From: Taudactylus pleione
Taxonomy: Eukaryota > Chordata > Amphibia > Anura > Myobatrachidae
Assembly (NCBI GenBank): GCA_031769625.1
Contig: JAUIMM010000688.1
Coordinates: 1,527,001-1,591,000 of the forward strand
Direction: 5' to 3'
Length of the DNA: 64,000 nt
A model generated the notes under the pieces. That model did not search any database. It was given only the letters and a program-made list of their open reading frames with translations, and was not told the DNA's origin. Below, in pieces: positions 47,394-58,282 of the stretch (position 1 is its first letter; every line of letters starts with the position of its first letter). Made by a program: the position numbers and the translations under genes.

Positions 47394-48327
47394 TGAGATA
47401 GTGGGGATGGCCTAATTAGCTCCGCTTACCGCAACAACTGCATAGCTTTCTGGATCTGTAAGGCCCTTGTAAAGAGGGCGTACCCTCCTACCCAAGTAGC
47501 CGCGGCAACTTGACACTAATACCGGGCGAACTGAGAAAATCGGTATCTCCCAGTTGTAGGCCTGTCCCGTCAGGCTGAAGAGATATCCGTAGGTTCAGAA
47601 GCAGGATCGGCTGGCAGTCCAGGCCTGCTCGGTACTGGATATGTCGGCCCTTGTAGATGCCGACAGTCTACGAAGAAACAGACCTTTAGGCTGACCCAGA
47701 GGACAAAAAAGACTTAACAGACTTAGTCTGAGGCCTTGTAGTGGGCATAGCTGAAAGCGGTAAACTTGTCGTTAGTAATACTGCCAATGTTACTACAATC
47801 TTGTCAAGGTCAGGACCAAACAATATCAACCCTAAAGATGGTATCTGCACCTCTGCATTCCCAGAGCGCAGCCATAGGGTATTACGGAGGATACAGTCGC
47901 AGCCGGAACTCTGAAAGTTAGGAGACTGGTATCCAATATAGGCATTTCCACCTATGACAACAGCTTATATTACGTGAGCGACCAAATACATTTGAACCCC
48001 CGACGTGTTGGAGGGGAAAAAACGTTACAAATGCATCAACCCAATATGCAATAGTATTAACCAACCATGCTATAGCCATGGTAGGATGGGTAACAACTCC
48101 TGAAAGCAAGTATACTGATTTCAGGCAGAGTTACCACCTACGGATCCGAAGAATCCGACCACGCAGGAATGGGAGGCGCAGTAACGTCTGTAATCAGACG
48201 AGTAACACGCCCATCCACCCCAGGAGGGGCTCGTGATGACCCTCAGGGAATTTGGGACAGGAGGCCAAACACTGTTGTAACACCTCCTATCTGGCAACAG
48301 CCAGAGTCCCGCTATGCGATCCACCCG

Positions 48328-48888
48328 CTAGTCAGCAACAGGGAACCCGAAGGCACGCAATACTGAGGGTGTATGATACAGGTGCAGGTCAACATTCACT
48401 CTAACCAGAATGGACCTGCTACCAGCCCTAAAGCAGGGATAATAATACCTGAAATAGGCTTCCCCCCGTGTAAGAGGGAAAGAGCCCCAAACAGTACCCA
48501 GTTCACGGCAGAGCCAACTGGGAAGTAACCACAGGGCGTCAACCACGCCAATTAGCGTTTCGTAGAAAACGACATCCACCCAGGGTGGCTGTTGTGGTAA
48601 TCCCTGCAAGGGGAATGACAGACTATTGTGGCACCAGGGGGAATTCATATACTGCGAAAAACCCCTGCAGGGAGCGGTAGTCTGTGTCACAGGGGAAGAG
48701 TGCAAGAAGCTGCGAGATACCCTGAGATGAAAAGGGCAGTATGGTGAAGTAACCCCAAGTGAGGTACAACAATGGGGCCCGCCCGGCGATCCGCAATTGA
48801 GAGGATCCCGAGAAAACAAACCGCCCAAGGGGGTCGTGAAAGAGGCCAGCACCAGATGACGCCACATACAGAACCCTTTATGAGTCAA
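48328..48888 (-). pseudogene. Possible gag-like region of the second DIRS
   Basis: A 186-codon open frame lies where DIRS ORF1 is expected. No motif is recognised, so the call rests on position alone. Confidence 0.25.
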
Positions 48889-50359
48889 ATCCTCCGCACT
48901 AACACCTGCAGCACATGACTTGCAGGATAGTAAAAATGGGTGCAGTATAACGCTCTATCTCCTGGTCAGACATATCTGACCAATCTTGGCGGAAATATTA
49001 AGCAGCACTATACTGGTCCTGACTGATGCCAAAAATTAGCTGCAGGGACCCATTTTCAGCGTATGCAACACACAGTTCCATCTAAAATATGGCAACGTGC
49101 AGCACGCAACAGTATGTGACAAACCACACAAATATTAACAAGTATATAAATGTGAGGTCTCAGAACCACCCTAAGTACAGCTGTATTAGGGCAGATAAAG
49201 AAAAGGGATAGATATACACTGACAGGTGAGAGAATAAAGTACAGACAGTCAGCACTAGCATAAGTCACATACAATGCAGATATATACATATATACATAAA
49301 CATGTCATATAATATACTGCACTATTACACTGCATTCAACTGCCCAGATTCAGTGTCTGGGAAGGCTACAGCGCTGTGTACACTGACCTGATGGTGAGGT
49401 ACGCAGGGGGACTGGACCAACTGCCATCCTGAGAGATTTCTGCTGCACCACAGAGATAAAATGGCCGCTGGAGACCTCAGAGGAAGCGTGGCCCGCGGAG
49501 GAAGCAGCTCAGCGACGCCAGACTATGGATACTGAAAGGCGCGCTGAGCTGAGGGGAGGAGCCGCTGTAACAGGGAAGGCTGCCTCCCCTGGCCGGCTAT
49601 TAACCCCCGGGACGCCGGCTCCCTGCACCGATCGTTAAGTCCCTGGTGGTCTAGTGGACACACGGGGTATGGGGGGCCCGCCGCCACTGCCGGCGCCTCC
49701 GGTCTGTCCCCTGAGACCGGAGGCACAGGACTGCATTTGAAATGCGCGGATCACCGCAAGCGGTGATCCGCGACCTTACCTGCTCCCCGTGGATCCGGCA
49801 GCAGTCCTGGGCGCCCACAGAGTCCGGCTAGTACAGACTCTGGGGTCCCGCTGAGATCCCCAGATCTGTACTGGCGTCTCAGCGCCAGCGGGGTGACGGA
49901 GCGGCAGCTTAGACGTCCTATGGACAGTCCGACGCTGCCGCTCTGAAGAGTCCAAAGTCCATGGAAAAAACTTTGTCCCTAAAAAAAATAAAATAAGCTT
50001 AGGGGCTGCTAATCAGCTCCCCCTGCGCTAACGGTGACCCGACTCCGGCCGGGCACCAACTTAAACTGAGGTGCCTCTGGCTTGGGGGTGGGGTTATAGG
50101 GAGAGTGGACCCAGTGCATCCTGGGAGCTAAAAGCTTTAACTGCGTGGTGCCCGGATTTGGTTCCCAACCTATACCCCCCAAGGTCAACCCTGTGGACCC
50201 CCTATGGACCCTGAAGTAGAAATCAAGAACGGTATCCTCCAAGACCCCCAGACAACATACCACTGGCGTAAGAAGAGGAGCAGGTAATCATCCCCACATT
50301 CTGAACATTTAACAGTATATTCATACACAGACTTATCTATATACAAAATCAAATCTTAC

Positions 50360-50483
50360 CCAGTGATGTGAGGGGCAGGTGATTCTCCATTATGGGGTCC
50401 ACATATAGATCTCTGTGTCCTTCTGTATGCTCCCACTCCTCCATGGAGGACTCACCAGTCACGTCCTGACACCTCATAGGAAC
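50360..50483 (-). CDS. Gene B, KRAB-A box exon, divergent
   Basis: The exon has the same 124-nt length, phase and splice signals (acceptor gtgtgtcag, donor gtaag) as 24928-25051. It reads [20 protein letters not shown] and [23 protein letters not shown] and DLY are kept, but the VYLS block after DVT is GESS and KDVM is VDPI. These blocks belong to the KRAB core that contacts co-repressor in mammals, so repression through KRAB may be weakened; this is an inference. The frame is open. Confidence 0.88.
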
Positions 50484-51618
50484 CTGACACACACAATGAT
50501 ACAGTCATCATCCAGACACATCCCCTGGCGTTACTGTATAATGTCCCATTCCCAGCAGTCACCTCTCCAGTCATCACCCAGACACAGCCCCTAGTGTTAC
50601 TGTATAATGTCCCATTCCCAGCAGTTACCTCTCCAGTCATCACCCAGACACATCCCCTGGTGTTATTGTATAATGTCCCATTCCCAGCAGTCACCTCTCC
50701 AGTCATTACCCAGACACATCCCCTGGTGTTACTGTATAATGTCCCATTCCCAGCAGTCACCTCTCCGGTCACCACCCAGACACATCCCCTGGTGTTACTG
50801 TATAATGTCCCATTCCCAGCAGTCACCTCTCCGGTCATCACCCAGACACAGCCCCTGGTGTTACTGTATAATGTCCCATTCCCAGCAGTCACCTCTCCGG
50901 TCATCACCCAGACACATCCCCTGGTGTTACTGTATAATGTCCCATTCCCAGCAGTCACCTCTCCAGTCATCACCCAGACACATCCCCTGGTGTTACTGTA
51001 TAATGTCCCATTCCCAGCAGTCACCTCTCCAGTCATCACCCAGACACAGCCCCTAGTGTTACTGTATAATGTCCCATTCCCAGCAGTTACCTCTCCAGTC
51101 ATCACCCAGACACATCCCCTGGTGTTATTGTATAATGTCCCATTCCCAGCAGTCACCTCTCCAGTCATTACCCAGACACATCCCCTGGTGTTACTGTATA
51201 ATGTCCCATTCCCAGCAGTCACCTCTCCGGTCACCACCCAGACACATCCCCTGGTGTTACTGTATAATGTCCCATTCCCAGCAGTCACCTCTCCGGTCAT
51301 CACCCAGACACAGCCCCTGGTGTTACTGTATAATGTCCCATTCCCAGCAGTCACCTCTCCGGTCATCACCCAGACACATCCCCTGGTGTTACTGTATAAT
51401 GTCCCATTCCCAGCAGTCACCTCTCCAGTCATCACCCAGACACATCCCCTGGTGTTACTGTATAATGTCCCATTCCAAGCAGTCACCTCTCCAGTCATCA
51501 CCCAGACACAGCCCCTGGTGTTACTGTATAATGTCCCATTCCCAGCAGTCACCTCTCCAGTCATCACCCAGACACATCCCCTGGTGTTACTGTATAATGT
51601 CCCATTCCCAGCAGTCAC
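50484..51618 (-). repeat. Intron-filling 66-bp minisatellite carrying 5' splice sites (gene B)
   Basis: The intron between the LLTGE exon and the KRAB exon is 1,135 bp, exactly 16 units of 66 bp plus a 79-bp remainder that ends in the KRAB acceptor. Each unit repeats the exon-end/intron-start junction GGAGAG|GTGACT, the same as the genuine donor at 51619/51618. The 22-codon unit (read [20 protein letters not shown] plus GE) stays open in frame with the upstream exon through all 16 copies. Seven units form a higher-order repeat of 462 bp (e.g. the cagccccta variant at 50585 and 51047). Confidence 0.93.
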
Positions 51619-51813
51619 CTCTCCAGTCAGCAGCTGAATGATCTTGTTGGTGAGTTCCAGGATCTTCTGGTCATTGTGTCTCTCATGTATTAGTGAGTGA
51701 GGTGGAGGCTCCGTGATGGGACTCTGGGTCCTGCTCCGTCCTCCTGACACACAGTGACGGCTGCTGTTGGGGGTCACGTGCCCACCGGATTTCTTCCTCA
51801 CTACTGTGCAGTC
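51619..51813 (-). CDS. Gene B, linker exon ending LLTGE
   Basis: The 195-nt, 65-codon exon is paralogous to 26291-26482: [37 protein letters not shown] and [14 protein letters not shown]. The acceptor is aacacag and the donor GAG|gtgact. It is one codon longer than in gene A. Confidence 0.88.
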
Positions 51814-51965
51814 CTGTGTTTTGAAAAGAACTGGTTTATGACCCAATTATTTACATATCTATATAGATATAATATATCAAACACCTGGCAAAGACAATTG
51901 AGTGTGATATATGCATGTACTATTAAGTCCTAAAATACAAAAATAAGCCATATATCACAGCAGAA

Positions 51966-52380
51966 TGGGACGAAATCCCGACAACGGATGCCCGACTTGA
52001 AGAAATACCAACTGAAGCTGGTAAGTAGTTTAACCCTCCCCTCTTCCCCCCTAACCCTCCCTTTGTGGTGCCTAACCGTAGAACTCCTGGGGTGGTGCCT
52101 ACCCCTAAACCCCATTCCCGCATCCTAACCCTCCCGGGGGGTGCCTAACCCTAACCTTCCCCCAGTGGTGCCTAACCCCCCCTTTCCCTAGCCTAACCCT
52201 CCCCGGGGGGTGCCTAACCCTAACCCCCCCCCCCCTCGTTCAGGATTTCAGCTAGCCGGATTCCTGCGTCGGGATCAGGACGGGCATTGGTATTTCGACA
52301 TCTATTTTAAGACCAGTGCCGGGCATTCACTGTCGGGATTTAGACCGGCGGCATTCAGTCCACCGGTCACCTATCTACAT
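51966..52380. repeat. 'CCCGACGCC / CCTAACCCTAACC' repeat, copy 3
   Basis: gaaatcccgacaacggatgcccgac at the left, a C-rich centre with repeated gtgcctaaccctaacc, and gtcgggatttagaccggcggcattc at the right. The ends are loosely complementary. Confidence 0.6.
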
Positions 52381-52985
52381 CCCATCCCAGCACCTGTCAC
52401 TTGTAAGATACAGAGTGTAAAAAGCCATGCAGCTAATCACACATCTATGCAACCTCACCATTATGTATTATAATCAAACTATAGTTCCCAAACAGAGTAA
52501 CTTGTCTTCATACTCAAACACCCAGTCATGGATACCAGTGAGGGTCATCAATCCCTGACTCTGCCCAAATCGGTAAAGAAATAGATTAATGCCAGTCTTG
52601 AATGTTGGGTCATACAGTAATCATGTGTCACAGCTTACAGAGACGATCTGTTCGATCACCAGGAGAGTACATGGCATCACAATGCTTACAGGTATTATTG
52701 GTGTTATATGGAACATTGGGCCTATTTCTGAAGCGCCCGCAGATGTGTCTATTGGTGGTTGCTCAACTGCGACTTTATAGTTGGACATGAGTTATAACTA
52801 TAAGGATTTCCAAACCAAAACCTGTGCATATAGATTAGAACATATGTAAGACTTGCCGGCCTTATGCTCTGGGAGGCAGAACAGGGGTCGGCAAGTGTAA
52901 GTGGAGCACAGTAAGGACAGGAACACATGAGTATAACGCTCCACCTAGAGACGTGACCTCATGAGACTTGGAAGCACATCCAGAT

Positions 52986-53305
52986 ACAGGTTGAGTCTCT
53001 CATATCCAAAATGCTTGGGACCAGGGGTATTTTGGATAACAGAATATTCCGTATTTTGGAATATATGCATATCATAATGAAATATTTTGTGAATGGGACG
53101 AAAATATACACACAGAATGCATTTATGTATTATATACATCTTATACACACAGCCTGCAGGTAATTTTATACAATATTTTCAATAATTTTGTGCCTCACAC
53201 AAAGTTTGTGTACATTGAACCATCAAAAATCAAAGGTTTCAATATCTGAGTCATGCCAAAAAAATTCCGTATTTCGGAATAATTGATATGGGAGACTCAA
53301 CCTGT
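52986..53305. mobile_element. MITE, 'acaggttgagtctc' termini
   Basis: Left acaggttgagtctctcatatcc and right ggagactcaacctgt are inverted; inner blocks ttccgtattttggaatat and ttccgtatttcggaata are shared. TA flanks both ends. This element type is widespread in vertebrates. Confidence 0.8.
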
Positions 53306-54735
53306 ATACTTTATAGGTTTTGTAACAGTTGCAGCCTGGCGATGATGATGATGATGATACCAGCAGCTCTACTTAGCTGTTCCTGACTGGCTGTTTGAGT
53401 GTTGACCCCTCCAGGAGTAAGTACGTCATTCATTAACGTTGCTGCAACTTGCCTCCTGTGCATGTGGATTTCTTATTCATCATTTCCATTAGAATATTAG
53501 AGGGAGCTGCTAGGATGATAGGAGCAAGTGGGACATAAGTGCACATGGAACTGTGGCTTGTAGAATAAGCAGAGGAACTAGTATCAGGTGCGTGTAGAAT
53601 AGGCTACAGTAGAGTGAAGACACAGTGTGAGGAAATGAGAGGCTCATTTGTCACTCACCATTGATACGCCTTGTTACTCTCTGTAACCTCTGGACGGGAA
53701 AATTTTAGCCATTTTATTTAGAACCCATGCATTTATTATGTATGTTTTAACCATGGTTATATTTTTGTAAACGCAGTTACTTTATTATAATTACTGGTAT
53801 TTTTGAGAGAGGAAACCACATGAAATCCCGACGCCAGGTAACCGAAGGAAAAAGATCCCGAAATGGCAGGTAAGTACTCTATCCTTACCAGTTTCCCCCC
53901 CACATAACCCTAACCCTCCCTTAGTGGTGCCTAACCCTAACCCCCTTACCGCACCCTAAATCTAACCCCACTATGCTCCCTAAAGCTAACCCTTCATCTG
54001 GGTCTACTGCAGATCTTGTGGATTCGTGTGTCCACCGAAAGCAATTAGTGCCAGCAATGGCAAAAGCCACCACTGCATTGATACCAGCCTGGAACAGGCA
54101 CCCAGGGGTGGCCACTGATAAGACCGATATAGTTCTGTACATGTATGAATAGTATGTTACGATTACATCCACTGCAATATGACTTTATTATGCCTTTCCT
54201 AAAAGTGCTATAATTGCTGTGTTACATTTTGCTCTATTATAGTGTTTTTGTAGTGATGTTTTTTTATTATTATATTATATTACTGGAAATTTGTGAAATA
54301 TATGTTACCAAGTTCACAGTGGTGAGGTTGGGCGAGGAGCTGAAGGTGGGAATCAGTATGTTTGACCGCCGGACGTGAGCCCGGCGGATCAAATCCCGAC
54401 GCGGGCTGCCCGATGGAGAAGATCCCGACAGCGGTGGTACGTTAACTAATCCTAACCCTCTTCCCCCCCTAACCTCCCCCCTTAGTGCCTAACCTCCCCC
54501 CCCTTAGTGCCTAACCCTAACCTCCCCCCCTTAGTGCCTAAACCTAACCCCCCCCCCATCCCCGGCTACATGGATACTTACCTTGGCGTTGGATGATCAG
54601 TCCGACGTCCTGTCGGGGTCCCGGCGCCGGGATTAACATAGGCGTCGGCATTTCAACGCCTATGTTAGATCCCTTGCCAGGATTATACTTTCGGTATTGA
54701 GACCGGTGGCCATCGGTCTCATCACTACATACCTG
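53306..54735. repeat. Two more 'CCCGACGCC' repeat copies and a (GAT)n tract
   Basis: (GAT)n at 53341-53357. A partial copy at 53815-54000 starts gaaatcccgacgccagg and has cctaaccctaacccccttacc. A full copy at 54350-54735 starts tgaccgccggacgtgagcc and ends gagaccggtggccatcggtctc, with four gtgcctaacc units in its centre. No gene seen. Confidence 0.55.
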
Positions 54736-55118
54736 AAGGTGGCCCTTTAAGAGCTGATGTGGTATGGGAGTCTTTGCCAGTTACCCCCTGGGCATGCGCT
54801 ACACTGGTTGTCTAGGGCACACTAGCCATAGGGCATTGTGACGTATAAGTCTTGAAAGATTGACACTGGTCTGGTTTTGAAGATTAGAGTGTACACGCTT
54901 GAAGTAGACATACTGGAGTTAGACTTATCTAGAGATGCATGTGACTCAGAATACACATATATTGCAATTACATTTTTACATATGCGTAAAAAAAACCCTA
55001 AGGCAAATAAATAGCAGCTGAAACTGTAAGACGCATTCATGAGTTCAGCCTGGCTGCACGGAGTCCTGCCCTCAGATTCCCTCTGAAGCCTTATTATCTA
55101 TAATCAGACCATACACGT

Positions 55119-55474
55119 ATAGATGTGTCCACATACATCTTACCTCCATGCGCTACAAGCCGCGTTAAACTTAATGCATGAGCGCCGTGGGACTCGGTAG
55201 CTCTGAGCGTCTTTTTGTGCAACTTTTTCCCTTCAAATGCGTCTTATTTGCAAAGCGATGCTAATAGGACGCACAGCAACTTCTGCGGCTGTATCTGCAT
55301 GCAAAATACTACGTTACCTTGTCAGCGGCTGTGACACTGTAATGTAGCGTATCATTTGAAGGGAAAAAGTTGCACAAAAAGATGCTCGGCACTACCGCAT
55401 CACGCCACGACATGGCGTGACTGGAAGGCCGGTTTAACGCGCAAGGAAGTACGATGTATGTGGACACATCTATA
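55119..55474. mobile_element. Palindromic MITE with 'agatgtgtccacatacatct' termini, copy 2
   Basis: Left tatagatgtgtccacatac and right gtatgtggacacatctata are perfect for about 19 bp and then continue as an imperfect inverted repeat (cttcaaatgcg, aactttttccc). Same family as 3449-3901. Confidence 0.8.
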
Positions 55475-55809
55475 GGAGCTTCCTTGGACAGGAGAGACTA
55501 TAGCACTGACGTGGGCTTCATGTGGGTAGATGGAGACATTTATGCTGTCAGAGAGCTTCTTGTTCACTGTAAATAGGTGAAATACAAATATAGCAGGAGA
55601 ATAACCGCACTACAGCTACAGGGAGTGGAATAAAAAAAAATGTCAGTTCAAATCATGTGTCTAAGGGCTGCCCTGTGGTTGGCTGAGAGTAATCATTGTG
55701 AATACCATTTATTACAGACAGTCTTTGTGAGTGTCACTGGAACACGGCAGCCACGCTTTTGATGTTTATCATATTTTATTTGGTCTTTTCAGGGTCCAAA
55801 CACCCATGG

Positions 55810-55972
55810 CAGGCGTGGCCAACCTGTGGGCCTCCAGCTGTTGTGAAACTACAAGTCCTAGCATGCCCTGCACAGTTTTGCTATTAGGAAATGGGAAAAA
55901 AAAAGTTGTAGGGCATGGTAGGGCTTGTAGTTTCATAACAGCTGGAGAATCACAGGTTAGCCAGCCCTAATC
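55810..55972. mobile_element. 'cccagcatgc' MITE, copy 3 (complete)
   Basis: gtggccaacctgtgggcctc at the left and cacaggttagccagccct at the right, with gctgttgtgaaactacaagtcc / gggcttgtagtttcataacagc arms. About 163 bp, one hairpin. Confidence 0.8.
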
Positions 55973-56042
55973 CATGGGCACAAAAACATCTATTCTGTTT
56001 AGTGTGACTGTAAGTTCTGTGGCAGACGCTTACTCTAAGTCA

Positions 56043-56248
56043 TGTCACTGTGACATTCCCAGAAACCCTCACTTCACCAGTGACGTCATTGTTAAATTTC
56101 CATAACACTTTACCCCTGCAGACCCTTTTTTAGGATGAGAAATAAGACTGATGTCACTGACTTTCCCAGAATCCTTCACCTCTAAAGTCAGGTCCCTGTT
56201 TTAGAAAGCGATAGTAGTGATATCACTGACATTCCCAGAATCCCTCAC
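56043..56248. repeat. Degenerate copies of the first-exon donor region (gene B)
   Basis: 'tcactgacattcccagaatccctcacctctcc', the sequence spanning the donor of the first coding exon, has two weaker copies just downstream, at 56048-56085 and 56155-56195. The second lacks the intact junction. Confidence 0.5.
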
Positions 56249-56363
56249 CTCTCCAATCAGCAAGCAGATCATTTCCAGAGTCAGGTTTAAGATCCGCTCA
56301 GTCATGTGACTCCTGGCTTTATCCATCTTCAGTGAGTCAGGAGAGCTACACAGGATGCTCTTC
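56249..56363 (-). CDS. Gene B, first coding exon
   Basis: The acceptor atttatag (56371-56364) is followed by about 37 nt of leader and an ATG at 56326-56324. The 26 codons read MDKARSHMTERILNLTLE then MICLLIGE, ending at GAG|gtgagg. Length and structure match gene A's 27504-27622. One conserved Thr is Ile here (LLIGE). Confidence 0.87.
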
Positions 56364-57954
56364 CTATAAATGGCTTTTACATTCACATAACCTCAAAGCT
56401 AGATCTAGAAATAAAGAGATAAAAAATATATATGACCAGGTGACAAAATCCCATTTATGCAGCTATCTAGATAATAACCATCAGGAACTTAAATAAAATG
56501 ACTGCTGGATCTATCCCAAGCCTCCGGTAAAATAATCGATGGTATATACACCAGGCTTCCAAACCTCTTGACGCGTTTCTCCGCCTCAGTAATCACTCAG
56601 AGATTTCCTCCACCTTCTGAGGAGCACGGCACAAATTGGACACCCAGCAGCTTAGATACCAGTGATACAGGACATACCTTTATCAATTGCTTGAATTGAG
56701 CTCATGCGAGTCACAATTACATTATATCTGCCTGATTAACTGATTGCTTTAACTACTAATCAAGCTGTGTATTTGCATTGGATTATCCTGAAGAGAGATA
56801 CTTCATAATGTTTTTCTCTGGTACTAAACAGGGCTTCCTATTATTTGTTATTTCCATGTAATAAGTTCCCTCATATAGGAGCTGCAGTCTGTCATAGTAT
56901 TAGTGTAACTGTTACTAATTAGCACCTGGTTGGTTTTAATTTATTTTTGCAATACCTGTAACAGCCTCTTCCACATTAGAATCCCAGGGGGGGGGGGGTG
57001 TATGAATTGGTGCTTTTTAGTCGGTAACTGCATGGCCCTGATTCGCCCGTTATAGAGGGGAAGACGGGCCAATTGCTGACGGCATGTATTAAAAAAATAC
57101 TTCTGCTGAAGAGGGAGAGTGTTATCTTACCTCTCCGGCGAATCGCAATCTCCCTCTGTCGGCATCTGACTGGGGCTTGCAGCGAATCAGCACATCAGAA
57201 ATCCCCAGCGGCACCTTTGCGTTAATGATAAAAAAATAAATAAAAAACTTTATTGGTTTATTGTAAACACAGCCCCCGGCTACATATTCTGACAGCCAGG
57301 GACAGTGCTGTGCGTGCGGCAAAGACAGATGCAGCTGTCAGAATGGTCAGTGTAACACCACTTCTCCGCCTATCCATGTACAGTGCAGCGATAATGATAG
57401 GGGTGTCCCTGCCATTCTGATCACTTTCCTGCATTACTACATACAGGGAAGGAGTAACTGCAGCACAGTTACCGAATTACACATATCGCTCCTTCATACA
57501 TCTCCCCCCCCCCCCAGGATGGTAAGATGTAACACAATAATTTCAGGTGCTACCATGCTGAGACTTATAGTGCCATGCATGAAAAAGATGATTCTGGTAC
57601 ACACTCTATGCACTAAAAATATTGATAGCCAAAACAGGTATAATAAGCTCTGCAAATGCCATGGAGTAGAACTGTTAGTATTAGTAATATTATGGACCCA
57701 TCTGATGGGAATCACCCGGACGTGGTGGATGGACTCAATTATACTCCATGTTATATGCAGAGTTTATTTATCTGTTTTGACTATCAGTGTTCTTAGTGCT
57801 TAAAGTGTGCACCAACATCATCTAGAAGGTAAGATGAGACTATCAGAGAGACCGGTGTATGGGATAACAAAAAACAAAACAAAACCACAAAACACTGATC
57901 TAGTGCATTATACATCGTATAAAAGATTATGAACTTGATAAGTGCTTTGTGTTA
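56364..57954. other. Intron of gene B, mostly unassigned, with a Penelope-type block
   Basis: At 56568-56606 the minus strand reads CTGAGTGATTACTGAGGCGGAGAAACGCGTC (split here as CTGAGTGA, TTACTGAGGCGGA, GAAACGCGTC), a decayed hammerhead-like core of the Penelope type. G-runs are at 56991 and 57505. No gene recognised. Confidence 0.4.
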
Positions 57955-58282
57955 AGGGGGGTATCCACTACAAGATCTGAAAACGACTGTACGATTACGA
58001 CATTGTAATCGTGCAGTCGTTTGTCAGTCTGTAATGAGCCTACACTGAACGAGCAGTCATTCAGTGCAGGCTCATCAATCATCGGAAAACATGCTGAACC
58101 TGACGATATCGTCAAATTGACCAGCATGTTTGCAAGATGATAGATGTCTAAACGACCAGCTGGCACGCGCATCTCTGGTCGTTTTAAACATTTTTGCAAA
58201 CGATTTGCAAATGATTTATGAACGATTGAACGATATCGTTATCGTTCAATCGCGCATAGAAATTGCTAAGTGGATACCCCCC
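57955..58282. mobile_element. Palindromic MITE, 'ggggggtatccacta' termini
   Basis: Left ggggggtatccactac and right aagtggatacccccc are inverted termini. Inner blocks acgattacgac / atcgttcaatcg and cagcatgttt / aacatgctg pair. It lies in the first intron of gene B. Confidence 0.8.

Larger units (their letters stand above)
44407..50222 (-). mobile_element. Second DIRS-type retrotransposon (5.8 kb), strongly decayed
   Basis: The inverted termini match closely: 44450-44610 (gtccacagggttgaccttgg...ccaagccagaggcacctcag) against 50055-50210. The internal complementary region at 44735-44860 joins the left outer end (ggtaagttcttaccatatctcttgtt) to the right outer end (ttctacttcagggtccatag). Decayed RT and recombinase remnants lie between on the minus strand. 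Its terminal sequence differs from the DIRS at 17635-22965, so it is another family. Confidence 0.85.
43699..50285 (-). mobile_element. Short 5'-truncated L1, split by a DIRS element, with 17-bp target duplication
   Basis: The L1 3' end is a T-run at 43701-43714 on the plus strand. The minus strand 44406-44181 encodes a LINE ORF2 C-terminus (LPGPGWPLRDQIIEHGYPW, then EKAEFKFDSIWSRWRN), and after the 5.8-kb insertion 50263-50223 continues it upstream (MVCCLGVLEDTVLDF). The L1 is flanked by identical aatcatccccacattct at 43682-43698 and 50286-50302. Only about 770 bp of L1 is present, so the copy was 5'-truncated on insertion. It lies in sense orientation in the last intron of gene B, 60 bp from the KRAB exon. 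Confidence 0.85.

Noticed and set aside
50594..51637. Long plus-strand open frame of 22-residue repeats ([20 protein letters not shown] type), and similar at 25431-26309
   Set aside because: It is the antisense reading of the 66-bp minisatellite, whose period is a multiple of three; the minus-strand exons on both sides define the coding strand.
50452..51846. 464-codon minus-strand frame through the whole array as a protein of its own
   Set aside because: It begins in the upstream intron and, if the intron were retained, would read the KRAB exon in the wrong frame and stop there. The spliced model explains both ends better.
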